Assembly: GCF_003719335.1 (NCBI RefSeq)
Contig: NZ_RIAS01000015.1
Location: forward strand, 107,363 to 171,362
DNA: 64,000 nucleotides
Source of the DNA: Paenibacillus amylolyticus
GTDB lineage: Bacteria; Bacillota; Bacilli; Paenibacillales; Paenibacillaceae
Direction of reading: 5' to 3'
The notes under the pieces are model-generated. The model saw only the letters and a list, made by a program, of their open reading frames with translations, did no database searches and was not told the DNA's origin. Shown here piece after piece: positions 52,091-60,132 of this stretch. How positions within the stretch are numbered: the stretch's first letter is position 1; every line of letters starts with the position of its first letter. The translations under genes and the position numbers were made by a program.

Positions 52091-52909
52091 TTAAATAATG
52101 CCGATTCGCATGCGATAGGAGAACAGCACTTCTTTTGATTTTCCGTCAAAAACCAGTTCGGCCTGGCGTCTGAAGTCGTCTGCCATGTCATTCAATTCTG
52201 TGGCGCCCAGTTTCAGAGCTGTCTGGAGTCCGCCTTGGCTAAGAGCCAGGTTGGCATAACGCTCAGCTGTGAAGGGCTCCTGGTGGTGGAACACAATTTC
52301 CCGGTTGTAACGGAATAGCCCAGATTGCTGGATCTGTTGCAAATGGCCTTCTTTGTTCCATTTATGTGCTTGCTGCTCTGCACTCGATAGACGTGAAGCA
52401 AGTTCATCCGCTGTGCTAACCAGTTGCTGGTATGCTGCTTCAAGCTGCCAGTTCAATACTGGGGGCCAGTCACAGTCGTAGGCAGCAAAAATACCGCCTG
52501 GACGCAGTACCCGTGCGAACTCGCGTAAAGTGGATTCCGGCTCCATCCAGTGAAACGACTGGGAACAGGTCAAAATATCTACACTGTCATCAGGCAGGCC
52601 GAGGTCATGGGACATTCCCGCCGCGAAACGCAGCTGATCCGGTTTGCCTGCAGCTTCCCATTTCGCAATGCCTACGGAGCGCATATCCTCGCTAGGTTCT
52701 ACGCCGATTACTCGCTCGGCATGATCCAGCCAGATCCAGGTGGATAACCCTGTTCCGCAGCCAACATCAGCCACGAAGCGCGGCTTCTTGCCCAGATAAT
52801 GAGTCAAAATATCGACGACTTCGAGGGGAGCAGCGGGTCTGTTTTGATCATACAGTGTGCCAAATCCTTTAAAGCGTTCCACGTTATTATGTCTGATCTG
52901 CTGATTCAT
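52091..52909 (-). CDS. Class I SAM-dependent methyltransferase
   Basis: 272 residues. SAM-binding motif I is VADVGCGTGLSTW, followed by VIGVEPSEDM and DILTCSQSFHWMEP, a pattern common to UbiE/TAM-type methyltransferases. The substrate cannot be told from sequence. GGGAGG lies before the ATG. It sits downstream of a WYL regulator on the same strand. Confidence 0.87.
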   Translation of the reverse strand: MNQQIRHNNVERFKGFGTLYDQNRPAAPLEVVDILTHYLGKKPRFVADVGCGTGLSTWIWLDHAERVIGVEPSEDMRSVGIAKWEAAGKPDQLRFAAGMSHDLGLPDDSVDILTCSQSFHWMEPESTLREFARVLRPGGIFAAYDCDWPPVLNWQLEAAYQQLVSTADELASRLSSAEQQAHKWNKEGHLQQIQQSGLFRYNREIVFHHQEPFTAERYANLALSQGGLQTALKLGATELNDMADDFRRQAELVFDGKSKEVLFSYRMRIGII

Positions 52910-52976
52910 GTGTGTCCTCCCAACATTGCTGAATTCCTGTCGAACCTAATTTACAATGAAATGGTATAAACGCATA

Positions 52977-53966
52977 CTATATTGTACCATCATCCTCGGT
53001 TTTGTGCCCATCATCTTCCAATAAAAGTGTAACGGCTTCTTGATGTCTGCGAAGCAACTCTTTGCGCACCGCCATAGGTGCGATCACCTTTACTTTCGAG
53101 CCAAAGGACATTAGAAAAGAGTACAGCCGTTCACCCTGATCAAGCTGAAGAGAGACTTGTAACTTGCCATCTGGCTCCTGCTGAATGATAGCGGGATCAA
53201 GCAGGTCATAGACACGGTAGGCAACTGAATGTTCAAAGAGTAGTTGGAGTTCGGGCTGCTCCTTAGATTTTCCTTCCATATCGTTGTATTGTCCTCTATT
53301 TTTGCCCTCTATTAACTCCTCCTTTTTCAACGTGTATGCCTCGGTACGCTCGTAAGCGCCGGGCACAAAACGAAGTTCTGTGATCCGCTTGATTTTGTAC
53401 GTGACAAGAGAGCTGGACTGATGCTCAGCTTGCTTTAAACCTTGGAAGTACCATGTATTGTTTTTAAAAATAAGCTTCACCGGCAGCGCCGTTTCCTCAC
53501 TCGCTTCTCCATTGGAATCAATATAGTGAAATGCGAGCAGTTGACTGGCGAATATCGCCTGTTTCACCTGATTAAACAGTTGCATTTCTTGCTCGGGAAT
53601 ACTACTCCACGGGGAGTACTCGAATTCAATCCAGTCCAGTTTATGATCAAAAAGGGTTGTTAACCTGCCCAGCATCCGGGCACTATTCAGATGTGGAATG
53701 GCGCTGACGCTGTACAAGCCCAGCAAAATTTCATTCTGTTCATCCTCGCTCAGCAGTGACTTGTCCATGACATAGTGATCCATCAGATGAATGCCGCCGT
53801 GTTTGCCCGTTGTTGTATAGACGGGGATACCTGCCGCACTCAGGCGGTCAATGTCCCGGTATACGGTGCGAACCGAGATTTCGAACAGGCGCGCAAGCTC
53901 CGGGGCGGTCGTTTTCTTTTTTTCCAGCAACAGCAACAACATTCGGAATAATCGGTTATGTTCCAT
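52977..53966 (-). CDS. YafY-type HTH/WYL regulator, probably leaderless
   Basis: 329 residues: winged helix at the start (TAPELARLFEISVRTVYRDIDRLSAAGIPVYT), WYL domain (about 140-230, FKNNTWYFQGLKQAE) and C-terminal extension (about 280-325). It begins at ATG 53966; there is no ribosome binding site and the predicted transcription start from the TATAAT 7 nt away falls on this A, so translation may be leaderless. Divergent from the GH1 gene, so it may control it as well as itself. Confidence 0.85.
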   Translation of the reverse strand: MEHNRLFRMLLLLLEKKKTTAPELARLFEISVRTVYRDIDRLSAAGIPVYTTTGKHGGIHLMDHYVMDKSLLSEDEQNEILLGLYSVSAIPHLNSARMLGRLTTLFDHKLDWIEFEYSPWSSIPEQEMQLFNQVKQAIFASQLLAFHYIDSNGEASEETALPVKLIFKNNTWYFQGLKQAEHQSSSLVTYKIKRITELRFVPGAYERTEAYTLKKEELIEGKNRGQYNDMEGKSKEQPELQLLFEHSVAYRVYDLLDPAIIQQEPDGKLQVSLQLDQGERLYSFLMSFGSKVKVIAPMAVRKELLRRHQEAVTLLLEDDGHKTEDDGTI

Positions 53967-53972
53967 GACCAA

Positions 53973-53996
53973 ATTATATCATGACAACCCTTGTCA
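53973..53996 (-). promoter_or_regulatory. Extended -10 promoter and operator of the WYL regulator
   Basis: On the minus strand TGATATAAT (extended -10, 53981-53973) has the perfect palindrome TGACAACCCTTGTCA (53982-53996) directly upstream, a placement suited to autoregulation. Confidence 0.55.
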
Positions 53997-54017
53997 GGGT
54001 ATAAGTGCTACACTTGG

Positions 54018-54033
54018 ACTATAACGTTATAGT
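54018..54033. promoter_or_regulatory. 16-bp perfect palindrome upstream of the GH1 gene
   Basis: ACTATAACGTTATAGT, perfectly symmetric, in the divergent region about 75 bp before the GH1 start. A probable operator; it is not followed by a T run. Confidence 0.5.
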
Positions 54034-54107
54034 TCTCAGCGTATTTCAGTGGATTAAAGATCTCAGACGTGCTCTAGCAGCAGTCTACATTAGAGGAGGA
54101 ACACATC

Positions 54108-55541
54108 ATGAAAATGAAGGATGGATTCTTTTGGGGCGGCGCAACGGCTGCCAATCAGTTTGAAGGCGGATGGAACAAGGACGGCAAAGGGCCAAGCACA
54201 TCGGATATGATGATAGGCGGAACGCATACCACGCCGCGCCGAATTACACCTGTACTTGAAGAAGGCACGTATTATCCGAGCCATGAAGCGGTTGATTTTT
54301 ATGGACATTATAAAGAAGACATTGCGATGATGGCCGAGATGGGTTTCAAAATGTTCCGCATGTCGATCAACTGGTCTCGCATCTATCCGAACGGTGACGA
54401 TCTGGAGCCAAACGAAGAAGGTTTGAAGTTCTACGATAACGTCTTTGCCGAGTTAAAAAAACATAACATTGAGCCTTTGGTGACGATCTCTCACTACGAG
54501 ACACCGTTTGGCCTGACACAAAAATATAACGGCTGGGCTTCTCGCGAAGTGATCGAGTTTTACATCCGCTATTGTACAACCCTGTTCAACCGTTATAAGG
54601 ATCAGGTAAAATACTGGCTGACCTTTAATGAAATTAACTGTCTGACGATGCCGCTTGGTGCCTATATGGCAGGCGGATTGTTGTTTGAAGGCAAAGAAAC
54701 ATTGACGGACGGAGTAGATCAGCCACAGACCCGTTTCCAGGCGCTTCACCATCAATTTGTGGCCAGTGCCAAAGCGGTGAAGCTGGGGCACGAGATCAAT
54801 CCGGATTTCAAAATCGGCTGTATGGTTGCTTTCATGACAACATATCCGAATACGTGTAACCCTGACGATATTTTACTTGCGCAGAAGAAAGATCAGCTGT
54901 CCAACATGATCTGTGGGGACGTACAGGTTCGGGGAGCATACCCAGGATTTGCAAAACGCTTTTTCGCAGAAGAAGGCATCGAAATTCAAATGCAATCGGA
55001 AGATGAGCAGACGCTGCGCGAAGGCTGTGTAGATTTCTACTCCTTCAGTTATTACATGTCTCTCGTGGAAAGTGCAGATACATCACTGGATCGAGCAGAG
55101 GGTAATCTGCTTGGCGGGATCAAAAATCCATATCTTGAAGCCTCCGATTGGGGCTGGCAGATCGATCCAAAAGGACTGCGTTACACGCTGAACCATCTCT
55201 ATGACCGTTATCAAATTCCTTTGATGGTTGTGGAAAACGGTCTCGGTGCTGTCGATGTCGTGGAAGAAGACGGTTCCATTCAGGATGACTACCGGATTGA
55301 TTATCTGAAAGGTCACATTGAGCAGATGAAAGAAGCGGTTGCGGACGGCGTAGACCTGATTGCGTATACGATGTGGGGCTGTATTGACCTTGTAAGTGCT
55401 TCGACTGGTGAGATGAAAAAACGTTACGGTTTCATTCATGTCAACAAAGATAATGATGGCAACGGTGATTTGAGCCGCACACCGAAGAAAAGCTTCTACT
55501 GGTACAAAGATGTGATTGCTTCCAATGGAGAGAAATTGTAA
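54108..55541 (+). CDS. GH1 6-phospho-beta-glucosidase
   Basis: 477 residues. Hydrolyses phosphorylated beta-glucosides delivered by a PTS. The GH1 acid/base Glu is in LTFNEINC and the nucleophile Glu in VVENGLGAVD; the phosphate-binding tail KKRYGFIHVN marks the 6-phospho subgroup (BglA/BglH/AscB type). ATG 54108 follows GAGGAGG. No PTS gene adjoins it here. Flanked by palindromes upstream and a strong terminator downstream. Confidence 0.93.
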   Translation: MKMKDGFFWGGATAANQFEGGWNKDGKGPSTSDMMIGGTHTTPRRITPVLEEGTYYPSHEAVDFYGHYKEDIAMMAEMGFKMFRMSINWSRIYPNGDDLEPNEEGLKFYDNVFAELKKHNIEPLVTISHYETPFGLTQKYNGWASREVIEFYIRYCTTLFNRYKDQVKYWLTFNEINCLTMPLGAYMAGGLLFEGKETLTDGVDQPQTRFQALHHQFVASAKAVKLGHEINPDFKIGCMVAFMTTYPNTCNPDDILLAQKKDQLSNMICGDVQVRGAYPGFAKRFFAEEGIEIQMQSEDEQTLREGCVDFYSFSYYMSLVESADTSLDRAEGNLLGGIKNPYLEASDWGWQIDPKGLRYTLNHLYDRYQIPLMVVENGLGAVDVVEEDGSIQDDYRIDYLKGHIEQMKEAVADGVDLIAYTMWGCIDLVSASTGEMKKRYGFIHVNKDNDGNGDLSRTPKKSFYWYKDVIASNGEKL

Positions 55542-55554
55542 TCAAAAAGATAAC

Positions 55555-55592
55555 AAACCCCCAACGATCTTTCGGTCGTTGGGGGTTTTTGC
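55555..55592. terminator. Terminator between the GH1 and PAP2 genes
   Basis: AAACCCCCAACGA and TCGTTGGGGGTTT form a perfect stem, then TTG; A/T runs on both sides allow action in both directions. Confidence 0.85.
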
Positions 55593-55613
55593 GATGAAGC
55601 ATATAACATGTGG

Positions 55614-56279
55614 CTAGGCGAGGCTTCTGGCCTGTAATTCAGACATCCGCTGCAAAAAACGTCTATAGAACCAGATACAGGTGAATAACCAGCATCCGCT
55701 CAGAAAGTAACCTCCAACGACGTCACTAGGATAATGCACGCCCAGATAGATCCGGCTGATACCGATCATCAGGATAAATGCACCACTGGCTGCTATCATA
55801 CATACACGCCCGGTAAAGGTCGGGATATGCTTCCAGATCAGAAAAGCAAGTCCGCCATAAAGGCTGAACGCCGCCATGGAATGTCCGCTGGGGAAGCTGT
55901 ACCCGCTCACTTCGATAATGCGGTTAATGGTTGGGCGAGCGCGTTGAAAGATCAGCTTGATCACGGCATTCAGCAGAGTAGAGCCTGCAAGCACGATGGC
56001 AAGAAAGAGCAGTTCGCGTTTGTGGCGTAGGAAAACATAGAGGATCAGCATGACAATGACCGTAATGACAACGACCTGAAGCTCGCTGCCAATCCAAGTG
56101 AAAAATTGCATAAATCGGGTCATGCCAGGTGATTCCATGCCTTGGATCAAGTCGATAAGTACAGCATCAAAGCGATGAATCTGGTTATCGCTGATGGACA
56201 GTGCAATGCTGATAAAAGCGATCAGGCATAATGCTGCGACCAGCAGCGGAATGGATATTTTTTTCGTCAAATTGTGCAT
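55614..56279 (-). CDS. PAP2-family membrane phosphatase
   Basis: About 221 residues with six hydrophobic segments. The three PAP2 phosphatase motifs are intact: KLIFQRARP, the PSGH in SFPSGHSMAAF, and SRIYLGVHYPSDVVGG. Likely acts on undecaprenyl pyrophosphate or phosphatidylglycerol phosphate outside the membrane (family knowledge). ATG 56279 or the TTG just before it fits the GGAGG upstream; the ORF is open 12 codons further. Confidence 0.88.
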   Translation of the reverse strand: MHNLTKKISIPLLVAALCLIAFISIALSISDNQIHRFDAVLIDLIQGMESPGMTRFMQFFTWIGSELQVVVITVIVMLILYVFLRHKRELLFLAIVLAGSTLLNAVIKLIFQRARPTINRIIEVSGYSFPSGHSMAAFSLYGGLAFLIWKHIPTFTGRVCMIAASGAFILMIGISRIYLGVHYPSDVVGGYFLSGCWLFTCIWFYRRFLQRMSELQARSLA

Positions 56280-56425
56280 CAAATGTCGAGTTCCTCCGTG
56301 AATAAGTATATACATAACCTTTTTAACATAGTGTTAACATTCTACTATAAAACAAACAAAAACGAAAATGGAGACGTTCATAAGATAAGAGTGGCTTCAA
56401 GATAACTCAAAGGGGGTCTGTAAGG

Positions 56426-56995
56426 ATGAGGAGAATGGTAGCGACCGTTTTAGTTCTATTGTTATTTGCAGCCAATGTGATCGTTTGGCCGGGGGAGCGG
56501 GCATACGCATGCAGCTGTGTGGAATCCAGTGTCAAGGAGAAACTGAAAACAAATGCCGCGGTATTTACGGGAAAAGTAGTCGAGATCGGAGGTGGCTCCA
56601 TATTCAGCAGTGAGCGATATAAGAAGTACACGCTGGATGTGGACACGGCCTGGAAAGGCGTAGATGCAAAAAAGATGACGATTTTGATCAATGATTTGGG
56701 CGAGGAGTCCTGTGGAACAACATTAGTGAAGGAGCGATCCTATCTGATCTTTGCTAATCAGGATGATAAGGATGGCAAATTATACAGCAGTCTGTGCAGC
56801 GGCAATCTTCAGATTGAACAGGCTGGAGAGGCAATCAATATGTTGGGTAAGGGCACTCCTGCAAGCTCAGATGATTTCAGGGACGGTAGCGGTTATCGCG
56901 ATCCGTGGATGATCTTCCTATATGGTGGAGGTGCAGTTGTGATACTTACGCTAGCGGGTGGTTGGCTGTGGAGAAGGAAACAGCGGAGAGCATAA
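56426..56995 (+). CDS. Secreted NTR/TIMP-like protein with C-terminal membrane anchor
   Basis: 189 residues: signal peptide ending at AYA, then mature protein starting CSCVESSVKEKL...AAVFTGKVVEI, which is the start of TIMP/NTR-like OB domains where the N-terminal cysteines form disulfides. Further cysteines occur in EESCGTT and SLCSGN. A C-terminal helix (about 160-183) followed by RRKQRR holds it in the membrane. Role unknown. AAAGGGGG before ATG. Confidence 0.75.
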   Translation: MRRMVATVLVLLLFAANVIVWPGERAYACSCVESSVKEKLKTNAAVFTGKVVEIGGGSIFSSERYKKYTLDVDTAWKGVDAKKMTILINDLGEESCGTTLVKERSYLIFANQDDKDGKLYSSLCSGNLQIEQAGEAINMLGKGTPASSDDFRDGSGYRDPWMIFLYGGGAVVILTLAGGWLWRRKQRRA

Positions 56996-57129
56996 TATCT
57001 ATGGTGGGATCGTCTGTATCGATATCATAGAAGAGTTGTATGTGATATATAGAAGGTGTGTATGAGAGCGGCCAAATGAAGGAACAAGAGCTACAGTGAA
57101 CGCATCGTGCAGTGGAATTTATCTGACGA

Positions 57130-57181
57130 AACATCCCCTTATGGACGTGGGCATGCTCCTTAAGGGGATGTTGATTTTTTA
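57130..57181 (+). terminator. Terminator after the NTR-like gene
   Basis: AACATCCCCTTA and TAAGGGGATGTT pair around an 18-nt loop, then GATTTTTT. Confidence 0.75.
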
Positions 57182-57240
57182 GCAGTGTTTTTGATTTCGG
57201 TTGGTGATGAGCATCCAATCCGAGGTGCTGTAGCTCCATA

Positions 57241-58020
57241 CTAACGCTGGAGCTGTAACATATAATCATGCGCAGTTACGCCAAAGACCCGTTTGAAATG
57301 TCTGTTCAGATGGGTCAGATCGACAAAGCCACAGTCAGCCACGGCGGTATAGATGTCTTTATGTTTTTCAAGCGATTGACGGGCATGCTCGACCTTGCAG
57401 TTCAGGAAAAATTGATAGGGTGAAATGCCGGCATGGGCTTTGAATTCACGGATAAATTGAAACTTCGACAAGCCAAATTCAGCCGATAGATCATCCAGTT
57501 TCAGTACGTCTGCGGTGCTGCAAAACATCATTTCTTTTGCTTTGCGAACAAGACTGTCCTGAGGTTTCCAGAGTCTTGCAGGCTGTTCCTCCTGAGCGAG
57601 CATATGCACCAGATCAAACAGCCGGGTGCTGCACTCGGCTTCGTCCTGTCTATGCTGCACGGCATCGTTCAGCATTAGAATGCTTCGGGCAAGCTTCGGA
57701 TCATAGACGATGGGGCTGCTGAAGCGCAGTTCTTTTTTGCCCAAAATCTGCTCGACGAACTCGGGTTTCAGGTAAAGCATCACATAATCAATACCCTCTT
57801 TATCATAGGAGCTTCCATCATGTAATTGCTCGCGGTTAAACAGCATGACGCCGTTCGGATGTGAAGCCTGATAATGACCATCGAGATGATATTGCTGAAT
57901 ACCGCGCAGCGTTACGCCTACAGCATATTCCTCATGGCAATGCTTTTTATAAGTAAAATCGGTGAAGCTGGCGGATAGGGCCAGTACGTCTTCTGATCTT
58001 TTGTAGCTAAACTGTTCCAT
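57241..58020 (-). CDS. AraC-family regulator next to a LysE exporter
   Basis: 259 residues: N-terminal AraC-type cupin ligand domain (HCHEEYAVGVTLRG...NREQLHDGSSYD) and C-terminal double HTH (LDDLSAEFGLSKFQFIREFKAHAGISPYQFF ... GFVDLTHLNRHFKRVFGVTAHDY). ATG 58020 follows GGAGGT with 7-nt spacing. It is 30 bp downstream of the LysE-type exporter gene on the same strand and probably controls it in response to the exported compound. Confidence 0.88.
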   Translation of the reverse strand: MEQFSYKRSEDVLALSASFTDFTYKKHCHEEYAVGVTLRGIQQYHLDGHYQASHPNGVMLFNREQLHDGSSYDKEGIDYVMLYLKPEFVEQILGKKELRFSSPIVYDPKLARSILMLNDAVQHRQDEAECSTRLFDLVHMLAQEEQPARLWKPQDSLVRKAKEMMFCSTADVLKLDDLSAEFGLSKFQFIREFKAHAGISPYQFFLNCKVEHARQSLEKHKDIYTAVADCGFVDLTHLNRHFKRVFGVTAHDYMLQLQR

Positions 58021-58050
58021 ACCGCGCACCTCCGCAGATTAAGTAAGTCG

Positions 58051-58635
58051 TTAGATCAGACCTGACACAATAATGGCTGAGTATATCAGAAAAAGAGCCA
58101 TCAGCATACTACATGTTCGCTGGTAACGATTCAGCAAGGATCGAAAGATCGTGCCGAACACCACCCAGCTGGAGTAAGCCAGAAAACCAATACACGTAAT
58201 CAGCATAACATAGAAGAACGCAGACCATGATTCTGCAGCGACGTAAGGAAGTACATAAGCTGGAATGACGGTGAAGGTAAACAGCACCACCTTGGGATTC
58301 ACAAATTGCATCATTACACCGTTCCAAAAGCCTAATATGGCCTGAGGAGCGGCTTCAGTAGAGCCCATTCGATAGACCTGATAAGCAAGGTATAGCATGT
58401 AAATGCCGCCGATGATCTGCATGACTTGCAAGATGCCTGGCAAGATGTCAGCGAGAAGCTGATTTAGAAAAGCAGACGCAGTCAGCAACAGACCGAAAGC
58501 TAAGGTAGCTCCCCAGACATAGGGCATGGTGCGGCGTGCGCCTACTTTTTGTGTGGAGGAGAGAATGACAATATTGCTGGGGCCAGGTGTAAATGTGACA
58601 ACGATGCAGTAGATTAAAAAGGTTAGTATATTCAT
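58051..58635 (-). CDS. LysE/RhtB-family amino-acid exporter
   Basis: 194 residues with six hydrophobic segments and the family start TFTPGPSNIVILSSTQKVG. Members export amino acids or related small molecules; the substrate here is unknown. AAAAGGAGC precedes the ATG. First gene of a two-gene unit with the AraC regulator. Confidence 0.9.
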   Translation of the reverse strand: MNILTFLIYCIVVTFTPGPSNIVILSSTQKVGARRTMPYVWGATLAFGLLLTASAFLNQLLADILPGILQVMQIIGGIYMLYLAYQVYRMGSTEAAPQAILGFWNGVMMQFVNPKVVLFTFTVIPAYVLPYVAAESWSAFFYVMLITCIGFLAYSSWVVFGTIFRSLLNRYQRTCSMLMALFLIYSAIIVSGLI

Positions 58636-58654
58636 CTTGCGCTCCTTTTCGATG

Positions 58655-58888
58655 CTATCTAATTTGAACCAAAGATTTTACACAGTCCACTCCGATGACA
58701 GAATAACCTGGAGAGTAGCGGTTATCCCCAGATTTTTTTGATACCCTTATACAAAGGGAAAAATCCGGTGATAAAGGCGAGGCATATGCCTCCGATGAAG
58801 CTTTCTTTCAGAAAGCTTTAAGCTCCGCTTTTCCAGGTTTTTTCTGTCCTCTCCGTTAATGTGTAAAAAAGTAGCTCAAATAAGATAG
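58655..58888 (-). repeat. Terminal-inverted-repeat hairpin element, copy 2
   Basis: Opposite-orientation copy of 16225-16455, well over 80% alike by eye in the core. Ends are CTATCTAATTTGAACC and CTATCTTATTTGAGCT (13/16). The internal palindrome reads AGGCATATGCCT instead of AAGCATATGCTT, a compensatory change on both arms. The rest of 58889-59118 holds a lone end-like sequence and a cre site. Confidence 0.85.
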
Positions 58889-58996
58889 AGGATTATTGTC
58901 GTAATCATAAGGCGGAGCAGACCATAGCTATAGTACATTATTGCAGCAGAGCTGGAGGTCGTAATGAGGTAAGGTCTCTTGGAAAATGGTTATTCC

Positions 58997-59033
58997 AATA
59001 AGTCGAACTATTTTTTACACTTTAACAGAAAGG
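58997..59033 (+). repeat. Solitary end of the inverted-repeat element
   Basis: ATAAGTCGAACTATTTTTTA and the following CACTTTAACAGAAAGG match the left end of copy 1 (TATAAGTTGAACTATTCATT, TACACTCTAACGGAGAGG) at most positions. No body follows; likely a remnant or a rearranged end. Confidence 0.55.
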
Positions 59034-59046
59034 TTCCCTTTTTGAA

Positions 59047-59060
59047 TGATTGCGTTTACA
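59047..59060. promoter_or_regulatory. Candidate cre site before the sugar sensor genes
   Basis: On the minus strand TGTAAACGCAATCA differs from the cre consensus at one position. It lies about 60 bp before the binding-protein gene. Confidence 0.45.
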
Positions 59061-59118
59061 ATCGATAACGGAGTGAGGGTGTACAAATAGACATAGACCA
59101 CTTGAGGAAGTGAATACA

Positions 59119-60132
59119 ATGAAGAAAATGCTACTGATCTACATTGTGCTGATAGCGGCGTTTGCCCTGTATGTATTGAGATTTGAATATACCAGTCAGG
59201 TGAACAACTCGTGGGAAAACCGCGGCCTGCGCGGTGATCTGGGTGAGACGTACATGATGATTACGTTCCAGTCGGGTCTGGAATATTGGAAGAGTCCGCT
59301 GAAAGGTTTTGAGGATGCCGCGGATGCGCTTGGCGTGACTGTCGAGTATCGCGGAGCTACACGGTATGATGCGAAGGAGCAGACGACCGTGATTGAGCAG
59401 GCCATTGCACGTAAACCTGCGGGCATTGCCATATCGGCGATTGATCCGAAATCATTAATACCAGCGATCAATAAAGCTGTGGAAGCGGATATTCCTGTAG
59501 TTCTGTTCGATGCAGATGCACCAGGGAGTCAGGCGTATTCTTTTTTGGGAACGGATAATTATAAGGCAGGCGTAACGGCAGCGGATAAAATGGCCGAGCT
59601 GCTCGGTCGTGAAGGAGAAGTCGCTGTATTAACGTCGCCGGGACAACAGAATCATGAGGAACGAACAAAAGGATTCAGCGAAACGATTCAGCAGCGATAC
59701 CCCAATATGCAGGTCGTTGAAATCGCGGATGGACATGGAGATACGTTGAAATCCCGGGATGAAACGATCCGGATGATGAAGGCACATCCAAAGCTGGCGG
59801 GTATATTTGTCACCGAGGCAACGGGAGGCGCCGGAGCTGGGGAAGCGGTGCAAAATGCAAATCCAGGCAATGGTCAGAAGCTGCACATCATTTCTTTTGA
59901 CACAAATAAAGCAACACTCGACCTGATTCAAAATGGCACAATATCCGCTACGATTGCACAAGGGACCTGGAACATGGGATATTGGTCGCTCCAATACCTG
60001 TTCCATCTGCACCATCACTTGACCGTGCCTGCACCTTCGCCTTCAGGGGAAAACGCACCGCTGCCTGTAACGGTAGATACGGGGATTTCGGTCGTGACAC
60101 GTTTGAATGTGGATGATTATTATGCCAAATAA
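59119..60132 (+). CDS. Membrane-tethered sugar-binding protein of a three-component sensor
   Basis: 337 residues: N-terminal membrane helix (about 3-20) without lipobox cysteine, then a periplasmic-binding type I (RbsB/XylF-like) domain. With the histidine kinase and AraC response regulator following by overlaps, it matches the XylFII-LytS-YesN arrangement in which the binding protein presents sugar to the kinase and does not feed a transporter. GAGGAAG precedes ATG 59119. Confidence 0.86.
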   Translation: MKKMLLIYIVLIAAFALYVLRFEYTSQVNNSWENRGLRGDLGETYMMITFQSGLEYWKSPLKGFEDAADALGVTVEYRGATRYDAKEQTTVIEQAIARKPAGIAISAIDPKSLIPAINKAVEADIPVVLFDADAPGSQAYSFLGTDNYKAGVTAADKMAELLGREGEVAVLTSPGQQNHEERTKGFSETIQQRYPNMQVVEIADGHGDTLKSRDETIRMMKAHPKLAGIFVTEATGGAGAGEAVQNANPGNGQKLHIISFDTNKATLDLIQNGTISATIAQGTWNMGYWSLQYLFHLHHHLTVPAPSPSGENAPLPVTVDTGISVVTRLNVDDYYAK

